Below, piece by piece: positions 1 through 8,621 of a stretch of 42,662 bases of DNA. Source of the stretch: an uncultured Gammaproteobacteria bacterium (lineage in GTDB: Bacteria; Pseudomonadota; Gammaproteobacteria; Arenicellales; JAANXG01); NCBI GenBank assembly GCA_947259175.1, contig CAMYKW010000022.1, positions 1 through 42,662 of the forward strand, given 5' to 3'. The translations under genes and the position numbers were made by a program. The notes under the pieces were generated by a model, which worked only from the letters and a program-made list of their open reading frames with translations, was not told the DNA's origin and searched no databases. Each line of letters begins with the position of its first letter. Position 1 is the first letter of the stretch.

Positions 1-1274
1 AGGGCGACGCCGCCGGCCAGCGCCGGATCCACTCCAAGGCGCTGCAACACAAAGGGTAGTATCACGCCCGCCAAGGCCGATATCACGATATTTATTATCA
101 TCGCCAATGCGATAATAATTCCCAACGCGTAGTCGTGATACCACAGCGTCGCCACTATGGCGACCGCCAAAGCCCATATCACACCGTTAAGACCGCCAAC
201 CAGGAACTCTTTCTTCAGCACTTGCCGGGCGTTTGCGTGGGTGATGGTGCCCGCGCTGAGACCGCGAATCACGATAGTGAGCGTTTGCGTGCCTGCGTTA
301 CCGCCCATACTGGCGACGATGGGCATCAGCACCGCCAGCGCCACCAGCTTTTCAATGGTTTTCTCGAATTGACCGATCACCAATGAGGCAATGATGGCAG
401 TGATCAGGTTTACACCCAGCCACACCGCGCGGTTTTTGGTGCTCCGTGCGACCGGCGCGAAAATATCCTCTTCCTGGCTCAGGCCGGCGCGCGCCATGAC
501 CGAATGATCCGCATCCTCGCGTATGACATCGACTACATCGTCCACCGTGATGCGGCCGATCAGATGATCCTGCTCATCCACCACGGGGGCGGAGATGAGA
601 TTGTATTTCTCAAACGCCTGAGCCACGTCTTCCTGTGGATCCATGGCGTTGAACGTGAATGGTTTACGGTCGCAGTGTATCCCGACACGATCAGACGCCG
701 GTGCAGTCAGTAAAGTGGATACCGGTAAAACGCCCTTGAGACGGCTCTGGCGATCGACAACGAAGAGCTTATCCGTAAATTCCGGGAGCTGTCCGCGCAG
801 CCGCAGATACCGAATGACCACCCTGAGTGAAATATTTTCACGAACGACGGTCGTGTCCACGTTCATCAGCCCGCCGGCGGTGTCATCCGGGTATGACAAC
901 ACCTCGCCCAAGCTTGCGCGCGCATCCTTGTCGACATTGAACAGTACGTCAGCCAGGACATCATCGGGCAAATCGGGAATGAGATCGGCGATCTCGTCGA
1001 TGTCCAAATAGCGGACCGCGGTAACCAGGGTTTCCTTATCCATGTCGGCGAGCAGGTCCTCGCGGACACCATCGGGCACCTCAACCAGAATCTCACCTTT
1101 TGCCGTCGGTGAAACCTCGGACCACACGGCGGGGCGCTGTTCCGGCGTCAAGCTTTCGAGCAGCTTCGCGACATCGGCGGAGTGCAGGTCGCTGAGCAGG
1201 ACGCGAATGCGCTCCGAGTCGTTAGTTTCGACCGCGGCGATCAACAGGTCCAGGTTATCTGTTTGGTCTGGCAT
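1..1274 (-). CDS. mgtE: Magnesium transporter MgtE (C-terminus beyond window edge)
   Basis: Inner-membrane Mg2+ channel/transporter with cytosolic magnesium-sensing domains. Translating the minus strand from the ATG at 1274 gives MPDQTDNLDLLIAAVET, then an MgtE N-domain (helical repeats with SPTAKGEILVEVPD), a CBS-pair region (TLLTAPASDRVG... DDVVDVIREDA), and a membrane domain with TKNRAVWLGVNLITAIIASL and the strongly conserved MPIVASMGGNAGTQ motif of the pore domain. About 424 residues are visible, so only the last part of the membrane domain is missing. The frame upstream of the chosen ATG has no other ATG before an in-frame stop, and no strong ribosome-binding site is seen. It lies 361 bp downstream of ptsI on the same strand. 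A magnesium transporter at the end of the rpoN-ptsNtr cluster is a recurrent gammaproteobacterial arrangement. Confidence 0.93.
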   Translation of the reverse strand, partial: MPDQTDNLDLLIAAVETNDSERIRVLLSDLHSADVAKLLESLTPEQRPAVWSEVSPTAKGEILVEVPDGVREDLLADMDKETLVTAVRYLDIDEIADLIPDLPDDVLADVLFNVDKDARASLGEVLSYPDDTAGGLMNVDTTVVRENISLRVVIRYLRLRGQLPEFTDKLFVVDRQSRLKGVLPVSTLLTAPASDRVGIHCDRKPFTFNAMDPQEDVAQAFEKYNLISAPVVDEQDHLIGRITVDDVVDVIREDADHSVMARAGLSQEEDIFAPVARSTKNRAVWLGVNLITAIIASLVIGQFEKTIEKLVALAVLMPIVASMGGNAGTQTLTIVIRGLSAGTITHANARQVLKKEFLVGGLNGVIWALAVAIVATLWYHDYALGIIIALAMIINIVISALAGVILPFVLQRLGVDPALAGGVA

Positions 1275-1635
1275 CGGACAGGCAACAGCGAAATAGGAAT
1301 GGTTTGTCTCGTTCGTTTCAACTTACCACAAAACCTGAGTAAGCCGAACCGCACGAAAAAAGTTGCGACGATTTCCTAATCCTCGATATCGCACCAAGGA
1401 TGGCAGCCGCCGGCGAACCGATCGGTTAATGAGGTGCAAGACCGGGCGTACGGGATCGAACCACCGGTGCCGCATTGCTATGTTCGGGTTGATCCGACGC
1501 GGCAGATATCACCGCCTGTGATGTGGGCCGCGGCGACGCGACTGATTCCGGTAATTGCTATGGAGAGTCGTGGTATGAAGCCGACGCCTCGACCACAGAT
1601 GCAGACTCTAGCCGTTCCGGGAGAAGGGTTGTGAA
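1275..1635. other. Intergenic region between ptsI and mgtE
   Basis: These 361 bp separate ptsI from mgtE on the minus strand. I see no convincing gene, no Rho-independent terminator for ptsI and no clear sigma-70 promoter for mgtE. Short frames on both strands lack similarity to known proteins. The size would allow an untranslated mgtE leader, but I could not recognise a known magnesium-sensing fold. Confidence 0.4.
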
Positions 1636-3369
1636 TTATGTGTATCCGAGCTTGTCGACCAGGCCGCGAAGTTCATTCGGTTCCGAACACGCCAGTATCT
1701 CGCCGACTGCCTCCGATAGCGAATGTATATCTGTTTCGCGTATGATTTTCTTGATCTCCAGCAATGAGTCCGGTTCCATGCTGAAATTGCGCAGACCGAG
1801 GCCAAGTAGAAGCCTGGTGTATTTGGACTCTCCCGCCATCTCGCCGCACATCGCCACCGGGACGCCGGCCCTGTTTCCCGCGTCGATGGTCATTTTTATC
1901 AGCCGCAATACCGAAGGATGCAGCGGGTCGTATAGATAGTTCACGGAATCATCCACGCGGTCTATGGCCAGTGTGTATTGAATCAAGTCATTGGTGCCGA
2001 TGGACAGGAAATTGAGCCGCGAGGCAAAAAGGTCCGCCGCAATAGCCGCCGCGGGGACCTCGATCATGCCGCCTATGGGAATATCTTCGTCAAAGGCGTG
2101 GCCCTGCCGTCGTAGATCCTGCTTGACCTCCTCCACCAGGTCGAGAACTTGACCGAGCTCATCCAGGCTGGAAACCATGGGGATCATCATCTCGATGGGG
2201 CCGAAAGCGGACGCGCGGAGTATCGCACGCAGTTGCGGTTTGAACAGGCCCGGTTCATTCAAGCACAATCTCACCGCGCGCAGTCCCAAGGCCGGATTCG
2301 TCGTGGTGTCGAGATTTGGGCGGCCTCCGTCTACCTGTTTGTCGGCGCCTAAATCCAAGGTGCGAATCGTAATCGGCCGTTTGAGCGCCGTGACCACTCT
2401 TTTATAGGCGCTGAATTGTTCCGCCTCGGTAGGTGGTTCTTCACGGTTCATGAACAGATATTCGGTTCGATACAGACCGACTCCATCGGCATGCGCCTTC
2501 TGCGTGGCCTCAATATCGTCCGGAAGCTCGATATTCGCCATCAATTGAATCAGATGGCCGTCTCTGGTCACCGCCTCGCTGGTGCGTAAGGTCTCCAGCT
2601 CTTGTTGTCTATGCAGTATCTTCCCGTAATGATCGTGATACGCATTGAGAACATCGTCGTCAGGCGAAAGAATCACCGTGCCCCGTTTACCGTCCACAAT
2701 CAGGGTTTCCCCGTGGCGGATATAACGCGTGGCTCCGTGGAGACCTACAATCGCGGGTATCTTCAGACTTCGGGCCAAAATCGCAGTGTGTGAGATAGGC
2801 CCGCCGAGATCGGTTACGAATGCACTCATCCTGTGATGTTTCAGCAGCACCGTGTCGGCCGGGGCGAGGTCCGTGGTGATCACGATTCTTCCTTCCAGGC
2901 CTTCGCCTATGCTGTCAATGTTTTCCTCATGAACGTTGAGGAGATTCTGCTGTATGCGGTTAACGACTTGATTAATATCAGTTTTCTTGTCCCGAAGATA
3001 GGGGTCCTCCATCTCCTCGAAGGCGCGAACCAATGTCTCCGCGTGCCTTTGCAACGCAGATTCCGCATTGGCATGCTCATTGCGGATCGTTTGCAGCGGC
3101 TCGGACGCGATCAATGGGTCTTCCATCATCAACAGGTGGGCGTCGATAAACATCACGCTTTCGGACGGAGCGTTGCCGGGTATATGGTCTCTGATGTCTA
3201 TCAGTTGAGCGCGTGCCGCCTGTATTGCATTTTGAAACCGGTTGACTTCAGTTTCGATTTCGTCGTCCGGCACCATGTAATCCGGAATATCCAGGGTTGG
3301 CCCCCGCAGCACGAACGCGGTACCGATCGTGATGCCTTTTCCAATTCCAGCGCCGTGCAGCGTTAACAT
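1636..3369 (-). CDS. ptsI: Phosphoenolpyruvate-protein phosphotransferase, enzyme I
   Basis: Enzyme I autophosphorylates from phosphoenolpyruvate and passes the phosphate to HPr. The 577-residue length matches the PtsI form. The N-terminus MLTLHGAGIGKGITIGTA starts directly in the swivelling/HPr-binding region with no GAF sensory domain, unlike the longer PtsP. The phosphorylated histidine is His194 in GGPISHTAILARS. The PEP-binding C-terminal barrel shows GLYRTEYLFM, MIEVPAAAIAADLFA, FLSIGTNDLIQYTLA and the active-site cysteine motif MCGEMAG. The ATG at 3369-3367 directly follows the ptsH stop (3372-3370), so the two are translationally coupled. No sugar-specific EII gene is nearby, so it probably feeds the regulatory chain HPr to PtsN encoded just upstream. 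Confidence 0.95.
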   Translation of the reverse strand: MLTLHGAGIGKGITIGTAFVLRGPTLDIPDYMVPDDEIETEVNRFQNAIQAARAQLIDIRDHIPGNAPSESVMFIDAHLLMMEDPLIASEPLQTIRNEHANAESALQRHAETLVRAFEEMEDPYLRDKKTDINQVVNRIQQNLLNVHEENIDSIGEGLEGRIVITTDLAPADTVLLKHHRMSAFVTDLGGPISHTAILARSLKIPAIVGLHGATRYIRHGETLIVDGKRGTVILSPDDDVLNAYHDHYGKILHRQQELETLRTSEAVTRDGHLIQLMANIELPDDIEATQKAHADGVGLYRTEYLFMNREEPPTEAEQFSAYKRVVTALKRPITIRTLDLGADKQVDGGRPNLDTTTNPALGLRAVRLCLNEPGLFKPQLRAILRASAFGPIEMMIPMVSSLDELGQVLDLVEEVKQDLRRQGHAFDEDIPIGGMIEVPAAAIAADLFASRLNFLSIGTNDLIQYTLAIDRVDDSVNYLYDPLHPSVLRLIKMTIDAGNRAGVPVAMCGEMAGESKYTRLLLGLGLRNFSMEPDSLLEIKKIIRETDIHSLSEAVGEILACSEPNELRGLVDKLGYT

Positions 3370-3639
3370 CTACTCTTCTTCCTCGAAACGATTCTTAATG
3401 AGATCGACGAGTACATTTATCGCTTCTTGTTCATCCGGCCCGTCGGCCTGCAATTCGATGGAGGTCCCCTGCGGCGCCGCAAGCATCATGATGCTCATAA
3501 TACTTTTGCCGTCCGCCTGCCGCTCGTCACATGCTACACGAACATCGCTCTCATAACGCGACGCGGTGCTGACAAATTTAGCGGCCGCGCGGGCATGCAA
3601 CCCGAGTTTGTTGATTATGGCAATGGTGTGTTTAACCAT
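3370..3639 (-). CDS. ptsH: HPr-family phosphocarrier protein (NPr)
   Basis: Small phosphocarrier that relays phosphate from enzyme I to PtsN. Starting at the ATG at 3639 gives 89 residues, the normal HPr length. An upstream TTG/ATG pair (3657/3654) would add an unlikely MPATF leader. His15 lies in the canonical KLGLHARAAAKFV segment, and the regulatory serine is at position 46 in GKSIMSIMML. Both residues are therefore kept even though no HPr kinase gene is present in this cluster. It sits between rapZ and ptsI, as in the nitrogen-PTS clusters of many proteobacteria. The C-terminus ends in an acidic EEEE tail. Confidence 0.92.
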   Translation of the reverse strand: MVKHTIAIINKLGLHARAAAKFVSTASRYESDVRVACDERQADGKSIMSIMMLAAPQGTSIELQADGPDEQEAINVLVDLIKNRFEEEE

Positions 3640-3689
3640 GAATGTAGCAGGCATCAATATAGAATAGCATCATCGATATTACCGTATAG

Positions 3690-4544
3690 TTACGTCAGTT
3701 CGCGATGCCGTGTTAGCACATTGAGTGGCTGGGCGCCGAAATAAGTGGCGAGTTTTTCCGCCACATAGACTGATCGATGCTGTCCACCGGTGCAGCCGAT
3801 GGCGATGGTAATGTAACTGCGGTTTTCGGTCTTGAAATACGGCAGCCAATCCTCGATGAATCCGCGCACATCATCAATCATTCTTCGCACCTCGTCATGA
3901 TTCTCCAGAAACCGTGCCACTTCACTGTCGAGCCCAGATAAAGAGCGAAGTTCGTTGTTCCAGAAGGGATTGGGGAGACAGCGGACATCGAATACAAAAT
4001 CCGCGTCCAGGGGTGTTCCATGCTTATACCCAAACGACTCGAATAGCAATGTCGGTGCCGAGCTGAGCTCGCCGCCGGCAAAGTCCCTAATCAAGCTACG
4101 GAGTTCCTGGGGTGTCGTGTTGCTGGTGTCGATGCGCCTGGTGGCCGCATGGTAAAGCGGGGACAGAAGTTGTTTTTCGCGCCGGATTCCTTCTATCAAT
4201 GGTGTATTTGGTCCGGTCAACGGATGTCTGCGCCGGGTCTCGCTGTATCGCTTGATGAGCGCGGATTCCTCGGCCTCGAGGAAAATCACCTTATAGTCCA
4301 TACCCAGGGTGGCAAGTTCCTGCAAATTCTGCGGAACCGACTCGAGGAAACCGCGGTTACGGGAGTCTATACTCACCGCGCAACTGTCCAAACCGAAATC
4401 CGACTGCGCGAGAATCTGCTGGGCGAAATGGGGTATCAATATACCGGGCAGGTTGTCGATGCAGTAATAGCCCATGTCCTCCAACGCCTGGAGAGCGATA
4501 GACTTCCCGGAGCCGGACAGGCCGCTGACAATCAAGAACTTCAC
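3690..4544 (-). CDS. rapZ: RNase adapter protein RapZ
   Basis: RapZ-family nucleotide-binding protein. In E. coli it binds small RNAs and guides RNase E to GlmZ, so controlling glucosamine-6-phosphate synthesis and envelope precursor supply. The 284 residues begin with a P-loop (GLSGSGKS, residues 8-15) followed by ALEDMGYYCIDNLPG. The C-terminal domain ends with the family signature AIGCTGGQHRSVYVAEKL and LTRHREL. The start is GTG at 4544, fixed by alignment of the KFLIVSG segment to the family; no good ribosome-binding site precedes it. It lies between ptsN (127 bp upstream) and ptsH, matching the E. coli rpoN operon order. Whether GlmZ-like RNAs exist in this organism cannot be judged here. 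Confidence 0.94.
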   Translation of the reverse strand: MKFLIVSGLSGSGKSIALQALEDMGYYCIDNLPGILIPHFAQQILAQSDFGLDSCAVSIDSRNRGFLESVPQNLQELATLGMDYKVIFLEAEESALIKRYSETRRRHPLTGPNTPLIEGIRREKQLLSPLYHAATRRIDTSNTTPQELRSLIRDFAGGELSSAPTLLFESFGYKHGTPLDADFVFDVRCLPNPFWNNELRSLSGLDSEVARFLENHDEVRRMIDDVRGFIEDWLPYFKTENRSYITIAIGCTGGQHRSVYVAEKLATYFGAQPLNVLTRHRELT

Positions 4545-4671
4545 CGGACGATGTGAGAAAAATTACGTTCACTGGAATCGGCCCGAGAAAACGCGGGCAC
4601 GCGCGCACCAACCCACCGCGGCAGCTCAGATCGGGGGCCCGTTTCGAGGCCTGAAAAACTAAACCCGTCGG

Positions 4672-5184
4672 CTAAAACTGCCAGTCCGCCAATATACGGT
4701 AAGCTTCTTCGGCTGAACGCGTAGTCTTTAATTTCTTTCGTAGTCCGGAATCGTTAAACAATTTGGCGAGATGTGCCAGTATGCGCAGGTGTTCCTCGTT
4801 CGCTTCCGCGGGAACCAGTAATGCAAACACCAGGTTCACCGGTTGTTTGTCAACCGCCTCATAATCCAATGGCGAATCCAATACCGCGAATGCCCCAATC
4901 ACCTGGTCCAGGGAATTTACCCGGCCGTGGGGGAGGGCGACTCCTTTCCCGATACCGGTACTGCCGAGGCGCTCGCGTTCGGTGAGAATCTGGAAGATCG
5001 TCTTCTTGTCCAGTCCGACATTTCCCTTTGTCAACAACAAAGCGATGCTTTCAAGCAATCTCTTCTTGCTCGACATCTGCCAATGAACCTCCACCCTTTC
5101 GGGTGTCAAGAAATTGCTGATCTTTGTGTCGTCCAATTTGGCGTCTGAATGCCGGTGTACAGCCAGTGTTAAAGGTAAGCTCAT
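4672..5184 (-). CDS. ptsN: Nitrogen-regulatory PTS enzyme IIA (PtsN)
   Basis: EIIA-Ntr receives phosphate from NPr and acts as a regulator of potassium uptake, carbon/nitrogen balance and stress responses rather than of sugar transport. The 170-residue product has the PTS-EIIA type-2 fold with phosphorylation site His86 in GIGKGVALPHGRV. The conserved core starts at ISNFLTPERV, so about 20 residues of N-terminal extension (MSLPLTLAVHRHSDAKL) are longer than usual. The chosen ATG overlaps the hpf stop as ATGA (5184-5181), supporting coupled translation. A gap of 127 bp without a gene separates it from rapZ. The place where hprK lies in some relatives is empty. Confidence 0.94.
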   Translation of the reverse strand: MSLPLTLAVHRHSDAKLDDTKISNFLTPERVEVHWQMSSKKRLLESIALLLTKGNVGLDKKTIFQILTERERLGSTGIGKGVALPHGRVNSLDQVIGAFAVLDSPLDYEAVDKQPVNLVFALLVPAEANEEHLRILAHLAKLFNDSGLRKKLKTTRSAEEAYRILADWQF

Positions 5185-5510
5185 TTTAAAGTCTGATCTC
5201 TATGTGCGCCACCATTGCGATAATGGCGAGTAGTCTTTTCTTTATGTTTTTTTACTTGTCTGTCTAACTTGCTGCTCAAGGCATCAATTGCCGCATACAT
5301 ATCCTCAGCTTCGGCATTGGCATGTAAAGTCGCACCCTTGGCTTTAATCGTCGCCTCGGCGAGGTGACGAGTTTTTTCCACGTGAAGCACTACGTTGGTA
5401 TTCGTGACGTGGTCAAAGTGTCGTTCAATACGCTCCAATTTGGTTGTCACATACTCTCTGAGAGGTGACGTAACATCCATCTGTTGGCCGCTGACTGTTA
5501 TGTGCATCAT
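5181..5510 (-). CDS. hpf: Ribosome hibernation promoting factor (short form)
   Basis: Binds the 30S decoding region in stationary phase and promotes 100S ribosome dimers. The 109-residue protein is the short gammaproteobacterial form without the dimerising C-terminal domain of long HPF. It begins MMHITVSGQQMDVTSPLREYV, shows the typical ERIERHFDHV and EDMYAAIDALSSKLDRQVKKHKEK segments, and ends in a His/Arg-rich tail. A good ribosome-binding site (GGAGGG) lies a few bases before the ATG at 5510. It is between rpoN and ptsN as in E. coli and overlaps ptsN by four bases. Confidence 0.95.
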   Translation of the reverse strand: MMHITVSGQQMDVTSPLREYVTTKLERIERHFDHVTNTNVVLHVEKTRHLAEATIKAKGATLHANAEAEDMYAAIDALSSKLDRQVKKHKEKTTRHYRNGGAHRDQTLK

Positions 5511-5589
5511 TACCCTCCGTAAAATAAGTGAGATGTAATAGCTGCGGGCTTGTGTTTGTGTTGACTATCGGTTGTGCATATACAATTGA

Positions 5590-7077
5590 TTACAGTGACT
5601 TGCGTTGATTGGAAGGAGGAATATTCATGTGTTCCCGGTATTTCGCGATTGTACGCCTCGCGACACGGATACCCTGCTTGTCCAGCATTTGTGCAATCTT
5701 GCTGTCGCTAATGGGTTTGGTTGGCGGCTCGGTCTCGACCAATTTCTTGATTAGGGATCGAATCGCTGTAGACGAGCACGTTCCACCGTCCGCGGTATTG
5801 ACGTGACTGGAAAAGAAAAATTTTAGTTCAAATACGCCTCGCGGGCACAATAGATACTTCTGGGTCGTTGCCCGTGAGATGGTGGATTCATGCATGTCTA
5901 AAGTCTCGGCGACATCGGAAAGGACCATCGGCTTCATCGCCTGTTCGCCGTGTTCGAGAAAGTCGCTTTGCCTTTCAACGATAACCCGCGCCACTTTGAG
6001 CAACGTCTCGTTTCGATTGCGCAGACTTTTTATAAACCAGCGCGCTTCTTGCAGATGATCCTGAATATATTTGTTGTCCGTGCTGGTATCGCCACGGCGG
6101 ATCATCGATTTATAGGTTCGATTGATTTTCAGCGGCGAAAGAGCATCGCCGTTTAGCTCGGCGCGCCATACGTTCTTGATTTTCTTGACAATGATATCCG
6201 GGGTGACGTATCTGGGTTGATGCGGTTGAATGATGCCCCCCGGCCTCGGGTTTAATCCCTGCACCAACTGTATCGCCGTTTGCAGGTGGTCAGTATCGGT
6301 CTTGAGTAATCGTTTTAACTGGCTGTAATCACGGTTGCCAAGCAGTCCCAGGTGGTCGGATACCAGTTTATTCGCGATGCCGGCGGTATCGGAGTCATCT
6401 GCCAATAATCTCAACTGCAACAGCAGGCATTCCCGAAGATCGCGGGCGCAAACGCCGGGGGGGTCGAAATTCTGTAGTTGATGAAGCGTGGCGTCGATTT
6501 CTTCATCATCCACCTCCACTCCTTCCGCGAGCATATGCCTGATCTCTTCGTTGGTCGATGTGAGATATCCATCGTCATCAACAGAGTCAATGATTACCTG
6601 GGCAATGTGGCGATCGGTTTCGGAGAACGGCGTCATGTACATTTGCCAAAGCAAATGTTCGCGCAAAGTGGTGGGCGCGCTGTTTCGCGCGTCAATCTCC
6701 ACCACGGCCTCCTCGTCGTTGTAGCGGGTGGGGGCGTAGGGCAGCTCGAATTCCTCCCACTCCGCGCCCGCCATGTTGTCCGCTACGATGGCGTCATCCG
6801 ATAACTGTATATCCGTTTCGGGCAGGGAGTCGGGATCCGCCTCCGAAGTGTCGGCGCCGGGCTCCGGGCGTGACGACAATTCATTGTCGACGCCGTTTTG
6901 ATTTTCAAGGTCATCGGCGCTGTCGTCTTGTTCTTCCAACAGCGGATTTTCTTCCAGGGCTTGTTGAATTTCCTCGTGGAGTTCGATGGCCGACAATTGC
7001 AGGAGACGTATGGCCTGCTGCAATTGCGGCGTCATGGTTAGACGCTGCCCAAATTTGAGTTCGAGGGATTGTTTCAT
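5590..7077 (-). CDS. rpoN: RNA polymerase sigma-54 factor
   Basis: Sigma-54 directs RNA polymerase to -24/-12 promoters that need an AAA+ activator. The 495-residue protein shows the activator-interaction region I (MKQSLELKFGQRLTMTPQLQ), an acidic, variable region II (about residues 50-110), the core-binding domain, and the RpoN box ARRTIAKYRE at residues 473-482 that reads the -24 element. The start is fixed by conservation of region I. Unusually, there is no ribosome-binding site directly before the ATG, which ends GCTTAGCCC-ATG. A strong hairpin occupies the preceding leader (7090-7117). Upstream are 212 non-coding bases after lptB, with an AT-rich stretch at about 7200-7290 that could hold a promoter. 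Confidence 0.97.
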   Translation of the reverse strand: MKQSLELKFGQRLTMTPQLQQAIRLLQLSAIELHEEIQQALEENPLLEEQDDSADDLENQNGVDNELSSRPEPGADTSEADPDSLPETDIQLSDDAIVADNMAGAEWEEFELPYAPTRYNDEEAVVEIDARNSAPTTLREHLLWQMYMTPFSETDRHIAQVIIDSVDDDGYLTSTNEEIRHMLAEGVEVDDEEIDATLHQLQNFDPPGVCARDLRECLLLQLRLLADDSDTAGIANKLVSDHLGLLGNRDYSQLKRLLKTDTDHLQTAIQLVQGLNPRPGGIIQPHQPRYVTPDIIVKKIKNVWRAELNGDALSPLKINRTYKSMIRRGDTSTDNKYIQDHLQEARWFIKSLRNRNETLLKVARVIVERQSDFLEHGEQAMKPMVLSDVAETLDMHESTISRATTQKYLLCPRGVFELKFFFSSHVNTADGGTCSSTAIRSLIKKLVETEPPTKPISDSKIAQMLDKQGIRVARRTIAKYREHMNIPPSNQRKSL

Positions 7078-7089
7078 GGGCTAAGCGAT

Positions 7090-7117
7090 GGACTGCTCCT
7101 GATCCGCGGAACAGCCC
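7090..7117 (-). promoter_or_regulatory. RNA hairpin in the rpoN leader
   Basis: In the mRNA sense (minus strand), GGGCUGUUCC (7117-7108) can pair with GGAGCAGUCC (7099-7090) over all ten positions, two of them G-U, leaving an eight-base loop. The stem ends 12 bases before the rpoN ATG. The only AGGAG-like sequence near the start lies inside the 3' arm and about 18 bases from the ATG. No U-run follows, so this is not a normal terminator. A role in controlling rpoN translation is inference. Confidence 0.5.
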
Positions 7118-7289
7118 GCTAATATAGAATCAATTCTTCGCGTGTTACCTTGCCTAAGAGAACCTTATCCAGCAGCAAATTCTATAATCCTCAAATCAGG
7201 AGGAAGCTTGTTTACGACTTGTGATTTACATTTTAGCTTATTTTTATTTGTTCTGCTGCGCGACATGAGTTGTTTCCCAATACAATGAT

Positions 7290-8015
7290 TTATAGTCTAA
7301 AATTTGAACCCAGATAAACGTCTCTGACTTCCTGGTGCGCCAGGATTTCGTCGGAAGTCCCTGACGTTAATACTTTGCCTTCACTGAGTATGTAGGCGCG
7401 GTCACAAATTCCCAAGGTTTCCCTGACGTTGTGGTCGGTAATTAAAACACCGATGCCGCTGTCGCGCAGATAGGCGATAATCTGTTGGATATCTCCAACC
7501 GATATGGGATCGATTCCGGCAAATGGTTCATCAAGAAGTATGAAATAAGGCTGTACCGCCAGGGCGCGTGCAATCTCCACGCGCCGGCGTTCACCACCTG
7601 ACAGACTGATGCCCACGCTTTTGCGTTTGTGGGTAATTCCAAATTCTTCGAGTAATACTTCGATACGGTGACGAAGTTCCTGCTTGTCGATGTCCGGCTG
7701 CGCCTCCAGCACCGCCGCGATATTGTCCTCCACGCTCAGTTTGCGGAATACCGATGGTTCTTGAGGAAGATAGCCGATTCCCAGACGCGCACGTTCGTGC
7801 ATCGGCAGATCACTGATATTCTCGTCATCCAGCCAGATTTCACCTCTGTCGCGGCGTATCAAACCAACAATCATGTAAAAGCACGTGGTCTTGCCGGCGC
7901 CGTTGGGTCCCAGCAAGCCGACGACCTCGCCGCTTTGAACATTTAGATCAACGTGATCAACGACAGCTAAGCCTTTGTATTCCTTATAAAGGCCGCGCGT
8001 GGCCAGGATGCTCAT
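7290..8015 (-). CDS. lptB: LPS export ABC transporter ATP-binding protein LptB
   Basis: Cytoplasmic ATPase of the LptB2FGC complex that extracts lipopolysaccharide from the inner membrane and drives it across the Lpt bridge. The 241 residues carry Walker [10 protein letters not shown] (36-44), the signature LSGGERRR (138-145), Walker B FILLDEPF (158-165) followed by AGIDP, and the switch histidine in [11 protein letters not shown]. Length and motifs match E. coli LptB closely. It lies 23 bp downstream of lptA and is transcribed with lptC and lptA. LptF and LptG are not in the window, as is normal. Confidence 0.97.
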   Translation of the reverse strand: MSILATRGLYKEYKGLAVVDHVDLNVQSGEVVGLLGPNGAGKTTCFYMIVGLIRRDRGEIWLDDENISDLPMHERARLGIGYLPQEPSVFRKLSVEDNIAAVLEAQPDIDKQELRHRIEVLLEEFGITHKRKSVGISLSGGERRRVEIARALAVQPYFILLDEPFAGIDPISVGDIQQIIAYLRDSGIGVLITDHNVRETLGICDRAYILSEGKVLTSGTSDEILAHQEVRDVYLGSNFRL

Positions 8016-8038
8016 ATGATACCGATAACGCCGGCCGG

Positions 8039-8581
8039 CTAGTTGCTGCCGCTCTTGGGCTTGATCACGATGCGCGAACGCCCCGTTGGTTTCTTTTTTT
8101 CGCCTTTTTTGGTTTTCTTCGCGCGCTGGGTGGAGGCCGCGCCTTTCACCCGAAGCTTGTCCTTGGCCATGTCGTAGACGATGACCTCTCCATGGGCGGT
8201 ATCCGACCCTTGTTTCAGGCTGGCCTTCGTGTAAAGGGTGAGTGTATTGTTGATTTCATTCAGGAGTATTTTTTTCCCTTTTCCGATTACGTCATCGTTT
8301 TTGCCGTCCGGACGCTGCTGGAATTCGGCCGGGTTCCCCCAGGCCGTGGCGTTTTGCATTTTTCCGTCCTTGTAGTGGACAACCAGTTTGTCTGAGTTGA
8401 TCCGCAGCGTGCCCTGTACAACGGTCACGTTGCCGCGATACGTTCTTACGCCGGTTCGAAAATCGAACTCGACATCGTCCGCCTCGATCACCGCCGGTTG
8501 ATCCCGATCAGAACTCAACGCGAAGGCGCCCATCGCCCATAATGCGCCGGTAAAAAATATCAGTAATTTTGCTGTTTTCAT
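8039..8581 (-). CDS. lptA: LPS transport periplasmic protein LptA
   Basis: Periplasmic beta-jellyroll protein that forms the bridge carrying LPS from LptC to LptD. The product is 180 residues, with a Sec signal peptide [21 protein letters not shown] and an OstA/LptA domain beginning [19 protein letters not shown], then [19 protein letters not shown]. The C-terminus is a strongly basic Lys-rich tail after residue ~150 ([10 protein letters not shown]), a variable part of the family. The gene sits between lptC and lptB with short gaps, in the standard lptCAB order. Confidence 0.95.
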   Translation of the reverse strand: MKTAKLLIFFTGALWAMGAFALSSDRDQPAVIEADDVEFDFRTGVRTYRGNVTVVQGTLRINSDKLVVHYKDGKMQNATAWGNPAEFQQRPDGKNDDVIGKGKKILLNEINNTLTLYTKASLKQGSDTAHGEVIVYDMAKDKLRVKGAASTQRAKKTKKGEKKKPTGRSRIVIKPKSGSN

Positions 8582-8621
8582 AAACCCATGACCTAAAGCA
8601 GATCTTGTGTGAAAGAGGTGT

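Noticed and set aside
1430-1480. Possible tRNA 3' half (GGTTCGATCC on the minus strand)
   Set aside because: No pairing for the T-arm or acceptor stem and no cloverleaf can be drawn.
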